From: an uncultured Formosa sp.
GTDB lineage: Bacteria; Bacteroidota; Bacteroidia; Flavobacteriales; Flavobacteriaceae
NCBI GenBank assembly: GCA_902516685.1
Contig: CABXZJ010000030.1
Span: 1 to 10,221 of the forward strand
Reading direction: 5' to 3'
Length of the DNA stretch: 10,221 bases
A model generated the notes under the pieces. It had not been told where the DNA came from. It did no database searches and saw nothing but the letters and a program-made list of their open reading frames with translations. Shown here in pieces: positions 6,849 through 10,221 of the stretch (its first letter is position 1; each line of letters starts with the position of its first letter). The translations under genes and the position numbers were made by a program.

Positions 6849-7535
6849 ATGTCAAATAATATCATTAAACAAAAATTAGTTAACCCAAACAATTATTCAC
6901 ATCACGAAATTGGTGACGACCATCTTTGCACCAGCTTAGAAACACCCCTTAAAAAAAATGCATTTGCTTTAAGTGATGAAGAAAAAAAGAATAAAATTTC
7001 AATGCTCTTTGAAGAAATAATGGATGTAATGGGACTTGACCTTAATGACGATTCCTTAAAAGGGACACCTGATAGAGTAGCTAAAATGTATATAGATGAA
7101 ATTTTTTCAGGTCTAAATCCAAAAAACAAGCCAAAAATAGCATTATTTGACAATAAATATCAGTACAACCAAATGTTGGTGGAAAAAAATATAACTTTTT
7201 ACTCAAACTGTGAACACCATTTTGTACCCATCATAGGAAAAGCTCATGTTGCCTATGTTTCGTCCGGTAAGGTCATTGGACTTTCAAAACTTAATAGGAT
7301 AGTACAATATTATGCGAAACGACCACAAGTACAAGAGCGTTTAACAAATCAAATTGGAGAAGATTTAAAAAAAATATTAGGAACAGATGATGTGGCTGTT
7401 ATTATTGATGCTAAGCACTTGTGTGTTTCGTCGAGAGGCATTAAAGACGAATCTTCAGCTACTGTAACTTCATTTTACAGTGGCATATTCAATAATCCAG
7501 AAAAAATTATCGAGTTTAATAATTATTTAAATTAA
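6849..7535 (+). CDS. folE: GTP cyclohydrolase I (FolE)
   Basis: The enzyme converts GTP to 7,8-dihydroneopterin triphosphate, the first committed step to tetrahydrofolate and other pterins, in the cytoplasm as a decamer. The 228-residue protein has all hallmarks: KGTPDRVAKMY (71-81), the zinc ligands Cys121 and His124 in NCEHHFVPIIG, and Cys192 in HLCVSSRGI. Also present are GLSKLNRIVQYYAKRPQVQERLT (144-166) and the C-terminal SATVTSFYSG. The first 40 or so residues are variable. In this operon the likely purpose is to boost the supply of the folate antenna (methenyltetrahydrofolate) used by DASH cryptochromes and many photolyases, or of another pterin made with the neighbouring SDR. It may be a second, inducible folE in the genome; this cannot be seen here. 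Gaps to its neighbours are 6 and 5 bases. Confidence 0.97.
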   Translation: MSNNIIKQKLVNPNNYSHHEIGDDHLCTSLETPLKKNAFALSDEEKKNKISMLFEEIMDVMGLDLNDDSLKGTPDRVAKMYIDEIFSGLNPKNKPKIALFDNKYQYNQMLVEKNITFYSNCEHHFVPIIGKAHVAYVSSGKVIGLSKLNRIVQYYAKRPQVQERLTNQIGEDLKKILGTDDVAVIIDAKHLCVSSRGIKDESSATVTSFYSGIFNNPEKIIEFNNYLN

Positions 7536-7540
7536 AAATT

Positions 7541-7765
7541 ATGTTAGCTGAAAAAAAAGGACAAGTTTTTCTAGAAAAAAAATTGAAGTTTAAAAATACT
7601 AGTGAGAGAATAGAAGCATCTAGAGAGGTAAAATCAATTATACTTGAAATTAACGAAGTTTATAAAACTAATAAAAAACCTGAACTAATGGATTTAATGA
7701 AAGAGCTCACAATAGTCAAACAAAAAATTGAAAAACGTCTCAAAGGAAGACCTCTAACGTCATGA
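7541..7765 (+). CDS. Small helical protein of unknown function (74 aa)
   Basis: I do not recognise a named family. The product is highly charged and Lys/Glu-rich, with no cysteine and no membrane or signal segment. Residues about 20-68 look like one or two long amphipathic helices, possibly a coiled coil (ASREVKSIILEINEVY, then PELMDLMKELTIVKQKIEKR). The protein ends in a short basic tail (KRLKGRPLTS). The gene lies 5 bases after folE and overlaps the SDR gene by ATGA at 7762-7765, so its place in the operon argues for a real gene despite its size. A structural, adaptor or regulatory role is possible; nothing more specific can be supported. Confidence 0.72.
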   Translation: MLAEKKGQVFLEKKLKFKNTSERIEASREVKSIILEINEVYKTNKKPELMDLMKELTIVKQKIEKRLKGRPLTS

Positions 7766-8445
7766 AAAAAATTATTATTATTGGAGGTAGTCGTGGAATA
7801 GGCAAAGCTATTGTTCATACATTATTGCCAAAATACCAAGTTATTAATATAAGCCGTAATACACCAGACTATTCACATGCAAATCTAACGCATCATAGTT
7901 GCGATGTAACTACAAATACTCTACCCGAAATTAATCAAGCAGATGGATTGATTTACTGCCCAGGCAGCATCAATCTAAAGCCCTTCAAAAGATTGAGTTT
8001 AGAAGATTTTAGAAGTGATTTTGAAATCAATGTAATGGGCGCTGTTAAGGCCATACAAACTTATACCCCTGCACTGTCTCAAAGTGATTTTGGTTCAATT
8101 GTGCTATTTAGCACAGTGGCAACCTCTCTAGGTATGCCATTTCACGCCAGTATTGCAACAGCAAAATCAGCTGTTGAAGGTCTGACCAAGTCTGTCGCTG
8201 CAGAATTGGCACCAAACATCAGGGTTAATGCTATCGCTCCAACAATTACAGAAACTGATTTGGCAGCAAAACTTCTCAGGAACGAAAGAATGATAGAGAA
8301 TACTATACAAAGGCATCCATTAAAAAAGTTTTTGGCTCCAAATGAAGTAGCAAGTATGGCTGGATATCTAATTTCTGAAGAATCAAAATCAATTTCTGGA
8401 CAAATATTTAAATTGGATTGTGGAATTGTATCATTAAAAGTTTAA
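7762..8445 (+). CDS. Short-chain dehydrogenase/reductase (SDR) family protein with altered active site
   Basis: The 227-residue protein has the classical SDR Rossmann fold. It carries the nucleotide-binding GGSRGIG at residues 8-14, CDVT near 47-50, a YCPG in place of NNAG (65-68), Asn90 in the FEINVMG helix, and Lys135 followed by SAVEGLTKSVAAELAP and RVNAIAP. Canonical SDRs use Ser-Tyr-Lys with a YxxxK motif. Here the aligned stretch HASIATAKSAVEG has Ile131 at the Tyr position, and the Ser position appears to be Thr118 (FSTVAT). Classical ketone reduction is therefore doubtful. Next to FolE, a pterin-related role is a possibility (compare FolM and sepiapterin reductase, both SDRs), but this is inference. 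The start overlaps the previous gene by ATGA; the end overlaps the peroxidase gene by TAATG. Confidence 0.92.
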   Translation: MKKIIIIGGSRGIGKAIVHTLLPKYQVINISRNTPDYSHANLTHHSCDVTTNTLPEINQADGLIYCPGSINLKPFKRLSLEDFRSDFEINVMGAVKAIQTYTPALSQSDFGSIVLFSTVATSLGMPFHASIATAKSAVEGLTKSVAAELAPNIRVNAIAPTITETDLAAKLLRNERMIENTIQRHPLKKFLAPNEVASMAGYLISEESKSISGQIFKLDCGIVSLKV

Positions 8446-8996
8446 TGATGAAAATCATAAATGTATTATTAACATCTTTATTGCTAATTGGTATTTTGCC
8501 ATTGGGAGTAGATAACTCTAAAAAAATGAACCTTTACGATATTAAAATTAATAGCTTAGATGGTACACCGATTAATCTTAAGGATTACAAGGGGCAATTT
8601 ATTCTTTTTGTAAACGTTGCTTCCGAATGTGGTTTTACTAGTCAATATGATGGTCTACAAAGGCTTTATGAAAATTATAAAGGCAAATTAATGGTTATTG
8701 GTGTTCCATGCAATCAATTTGGCCAACAGGAACCAGGCTCAAATCAACAAATAGAATCCTTCTGTAAAGAAAATTATGGTGTTAGTTTCGTAATGTCAGA
8801 AAAAATTGATGTCAAAGGAAAAAATCAACATCCTCTGTATCAATGGCTTACTGACAAAAACTTAAATGGAGTGAAAACAACATCTGTTAAATGGAATTTT
8901 CAAAAATATATAGTTGGTAAACAAGGTGAATTTATTGATTATTTTTATTCACTAACGCGCCCAACAAGTAGTAAAATAACCAAATTAATTAAATAG
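8445..8996 (+). CDS. Glutathione peroxidase-family thiol peroxidase (Cys type)
   Basis: The start is set at ATG 8445 (TAATG overlap with the SDR stop), giving 183 residues; an immediately following ATG at 8448 is equally possible. An earlier in-frame ATG at 8418 would overlap the conserved SDR C-terminus and is unlikely. The catalytic set of the family is present: peroxidatic Cys62 in NVASECGFT, Gln95 in NQFGQQEPG, and Trp150-Asn151 in VKWNF. Cys107 in FCKENYGVSF is the likely resolving Cys, as in thioredoxin-dependent Cys-GPx enzymes that reduce hydrogen peroxide and lipid hydroperoxides. The first 21 residues form a hydrophobic segment (IINVLLTSLLLIGILPLG), suggesting export to the periplasm or membrane anchoring; no lipobox Cys is seen. 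This would protect the envelope from photo-oxidation products. Confidence 0.94.
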   Translation: MMKIINVLLTSLLLIGILPLGVDNSKKMNLYDIKINSLDGTPINLKDYKGQFILFVNVASECGFTSQYDGLQRLYENYKGKLMVIGVPCNQFGQQEPGSNQQIESFCKENYGVSFVMSEKIDVKGKNQHPLYQWLTDKNLNGVKTTSVKWNFQKYIVGKQGEFIDYFYSLTRPTSSKITKLIK

Positions 8997-8998
8997 TT

Positions 8999-9169
8999 AT
9001 GTTTAAATTATTTAAAAAGAAAACTGCAGTTGAGAAATTACAAGATAAATATAAAAAATTAATGTCCGAATGGCACGATCTCTCATCAACAAATCGTACT
9101 GCCAGTGATGAAAAATATGCTCTAGCCCAACAAATCCTTGAAGAAATTGATAAAATAACAGTTAAATGA
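8999..9169 (+). CDS. Lacal_2735-like small protein (56 aa)
   Basis: A short frame starts with ATG at 8999, two bases after the peroxidase stop, and ends with TGA at 9167-9169, overlapping the tspO start (ATGA). The sequence begins MFKLFKKKTAVEKLQDKYKK and continues with EWHDLSSTNRTASDEKYALA. It matches what I recall of the Lacal_2735 / DUF6435 family of small proteins of Bacteroidota and gammaproteobacteria. The N-terminus is hydrophobic-basic and the rest is predicted to be a helical hairpin. The function is unknown. It is too short for many gene finders, but its position and overlap support expression with tspO. Confidence 0.88.
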   Translation: MFKLFKKKTAVEKLQDKYKKLMSEWHDLSSTNRTASDEKYALAQQILEEIDKITVK

Positions 9170-9627
9170 GGTTTAGCTTCACATTTTTGGTTTTTTTATT
9201 CCTAAACTTAGGAGCGCTTCTAGTAGGAATATTTTTAATGAACAATGGACCAACATCTCAATGGTATTCTAACTTAGTCAGAGCTCCATGGGAGCCAGCA
9301 GGATGGGTTTTTGGAGCAGCTTGGACCTCTGTTATGGTGTTTTTTTCAGTGTTTATGACTTTTTTGTATCAGAATATTAAATTACAAAAGTTAATAGCTT
9401 TGTATATTTTACACCTAGTCTTAAATATTTCTTGGAATTATATTTTTATGAATAAACATATGATATTATTTGGCTTATTAAATATAGTACTGTTAAGTAT
9501 TCTTATGTTTTACTTTTTTATTGCTTTCAAAGGATTATTAAAAAATATGCGGTTTTTTGTACTACCATATTGCGCATGGCTAATACTTGCAACCTCGCTA
9601 AACTTATACATAGCTATATTCAATTAA
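9166..9627 (+). CDS. tspO: TspO/MBR family tryptophan-rich sensory protein
   Basis: The 153-residue protein has five hydrophobic segments (roughly residues 4-25, 45-67, 73-94, 98-122 and 128-151) and the conserved TspO residues. These include the first-loop stretch WYSNLVRAPWEPAGWVFGAAWT (33-54), the LNISWNYIFMN segment (86-96), and PYCAWLILATSLN in the last helix. TspO proteins sit in the outer or cytoplasmic membrane and bind or degrade porphyrins. In some bacteria they act as oxygen- or light-related regulators. In flavobacteria tspO often occurs with carotenoid or photolyase genes. Here it could limit free porphyrin, a photosensitiser, or signal tetrapyrrole status; that is inference. It starts within the preceding small gene (ATGA) and directly abuts the SRPBCC gene. 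Confidence 0.95.
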   Translation: MRFSFTFLVFLFLNLGALLVGIFLMNNGPTSQWYSNLVRAPWEPAGWVFGAAWTSVMVFFSVFMTFLYQNIKLQKLIALYILHLVLNISWNYIFMNKHMILFGLLNIVLLSILMFYFFIAFKGLLKNMRFFVLPYCAWLILATSLNLYIAIFN

Positions 9628-10095
9628 ATGAAAATTTATAATTTACAATCAAAACAAAAATTACCAATATCAGTGAATAAAGCTTGGGATTTTTTATCAT
9701 CTCCCATAAACCTCAAGAAAATAACTCCTGAATATATGGGTTTTAATATTATTTCTGGAGCCGATCGTAAAATTTATCCAGGACAGATTATTCAATATAT
9801 AGTGACTCCTTTATTTGGTATAAAAACTAAATGGGTAACTGAAATTACTCACGTTCAACAAAATAAATATTTCGTTGACGAACAAAGGTTTGGACCTTAT
9901 GCGCTTTGGCATCACAAGCATTTTATTAAACCAATTGAAGGAGGTATAGAAATGGAAGACATCGTCGACTATAAAATACCATTTGGCTTGATTGGTCAGT
10001 TAGCTCATCCAATTTTAATTAAACCTAAATTGAAAGAGATATTTGATTATCGTCATGACAAGCTGATTGAAATTTTTGGAGAATTTAAAATATGA
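9628..10095 (+). CDS. SRPBCC-fold ligand-binding protein (COG4276-like)
   Basis: This 155-residue protein resembles the single-domain SRPBCC proteins often labelled cell division inhibitor or COG4276. An N-terminal strand is followed by VNKAWDFLSSPINLKKITP (16-34), then GFNII and the PGQIIQYIV strand. The characteristic FVDEQRFGPYALWHHKHFI stretch follows (82-100), then MEDIVDYKIPFG (109-120) and a long C-terminal helix (KLKEIFDYRHDKLIEIF). The fold makes a deep hydrophobic pocket for lipids or aromatic ligands. The division-inhibitor label in databases comes from fused relatives and is not evidence of function. It starts immediately after the tspO stop and overlaps the photolyase start (ATGA at 10092-10095), placing it between a porphyrin-binding protein and a DNA-repair flavoprotein. 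The ligand is unknown. Confidence 0.87.
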   Translation: MKIYNLQSKQKLPISVNKAWDFLSSPINLKKITPEYMGFNIISGADRKIYPGQIIQYIVTPLFGIKTKWVTEITHVQQNKYFVDEQRFGPYALWHHKHFIKPIEGGIEMEDIVDYKIPFGLIGQLAHPILIKPKLKEIFDYRHDKLIEIFGEFKI

Positions 10096-10221
10096 AGCCC
10101 AATGCAATATTCTGGTTTCGCAGAGATTTAAGACTTAATGATAACCATGGTCTTTTTAAAATCTTAAAAAACTATAAGAAAGTACTTCCCATATTTATTT
10201 TTGATCCGGAAATCTTAGATA
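10092..10221 (+). CDS. phrB: Deoxyribodipyrimidine photolyase (class I-like), N-terminal fragment
   Basis: The frame starts with ATG at 10092, overlapping the SRPBCC stop, and runs open to the window edge (43 residues). The opening AIFWFRRDLRLNDNHGLFKIL, followed by KVLPIFIFDPEIL, is the typical first beta strand and helix of the photolyase antenna-domain fold in CPD photolyases and related cryptochromes. It follows the classical WFRRDLRLxDN signature more closely than the DASH protein at 3264. Full-length members repair cyclobutane pyrimidine dimers with FADH- and a folate or other antenna. The FAD domain lies outside the window, so CPD photolyase versus another class I/III member cannot be decided. 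It is the third photolyase/cryptochrome gene of the locus. Confidence 0.92.
   Translation, partial: MKPNAIFWFRRDLRLNDNHGLFKILKNYKKVLPIFIFDPEILD

Noticed and set aside
8418..8444. Upstream ATG that would extend the peroxidase gene by nine residues
   Set aside because: It would lie within the conserved C-terminal end of the SDR gene, and the added residues would spoil the hydrophobic leader. The TAATG overlap start at 8445 is the more natural choice.

Overview
The window looks like chromosomal DNA from a member of the Bacteroidota, most likely a marine Flavobacteriia species. The DNA is AT-rich and genes lack Shine-Dalgarno sequences. Two intergenic regions carry the Bacteroidota-type -7 promoter box (TAnnTTTG), and several small proteins (the Lacal_2735-like protein and two unnamed ones) are of a flavobacterial kind. 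All genes lie on the + strand. No RNA genes, mobile elements, CRISPR arrays or large repeats were seen.

Layout. Positions 2-262 hold the C-terminal end of a class 3-type aldehyde dehydrogenase, followed by a 282-base AT-rich intergenic region. Operon A (545-6037) encodes a TetR-like regulator, an AarF/UbiB-family atypical kinase, a flavin-reductase-like FMN protein, a tiny DUF2256 zinc-ribbon protein that starts with TTG, a DASH-type cryptochrome, and a second, distinct cryptochrome/photolyase-family protein. After a 107-base gap, operon B (6145 to beyond the window edge) encodes an unrecognised 142-residue protein, a TIGR03643-family HTH-like protein, GTP cyclohydrolase I (FolE), an unrecognised 74-residue helical protein, a divergent short-chain dehydrogenase, a glutathione-peroxidase-family thiol peroxidase, a 56-residue Lacal_2735-like protein, TspO, an SRPBCC-domain protein, and the first 43 residues of a classical photolyase. 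Almost every junction inside the operons is an ATGA or TAATG overlap or a gap of fewer than 10 bases, so the genes are very probably co-transcribed and translationally coupled.

How it fits together. Three photolyase/cryptochrome flavoproteins sit with an enzyme that makes the pterin precursor of folate antenna chromophores (FolE), a flavin-binding reductase, a lipid/peroxide detoxifier, the porphyrin-binding TspO, and several small proteins of unknown function. This is best read as a light-damage-response regulon. From general knowledge, similar sets (phr, cry, folE, SDR, DUF2256, TIGR03643) are light-induced in proteobacteria under B12-dependent or related MerR-type photosensors. No MerR gene is present here.

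The strongest new observation is regulatory. Operons A and B are preceded by a nearly identical 24-base element (23/24 identical, 5.6 kb apart). In both cases it lies exactly 26 bases upstream of a TAnnTTTG box, with the start codon 51-52 bases further on, although the sequence between element and box is not conserved. This suggests a shared activator site controlling both halves. Other points of interest are a photolyase-like protein that appears to have lost its Fe-S cluster ligands, an SDR without the catalytic Tyr, a UbiB-like kinase with an altered KxGQ motif, and small uncharacterised proteins embedded among the photolyase genes.
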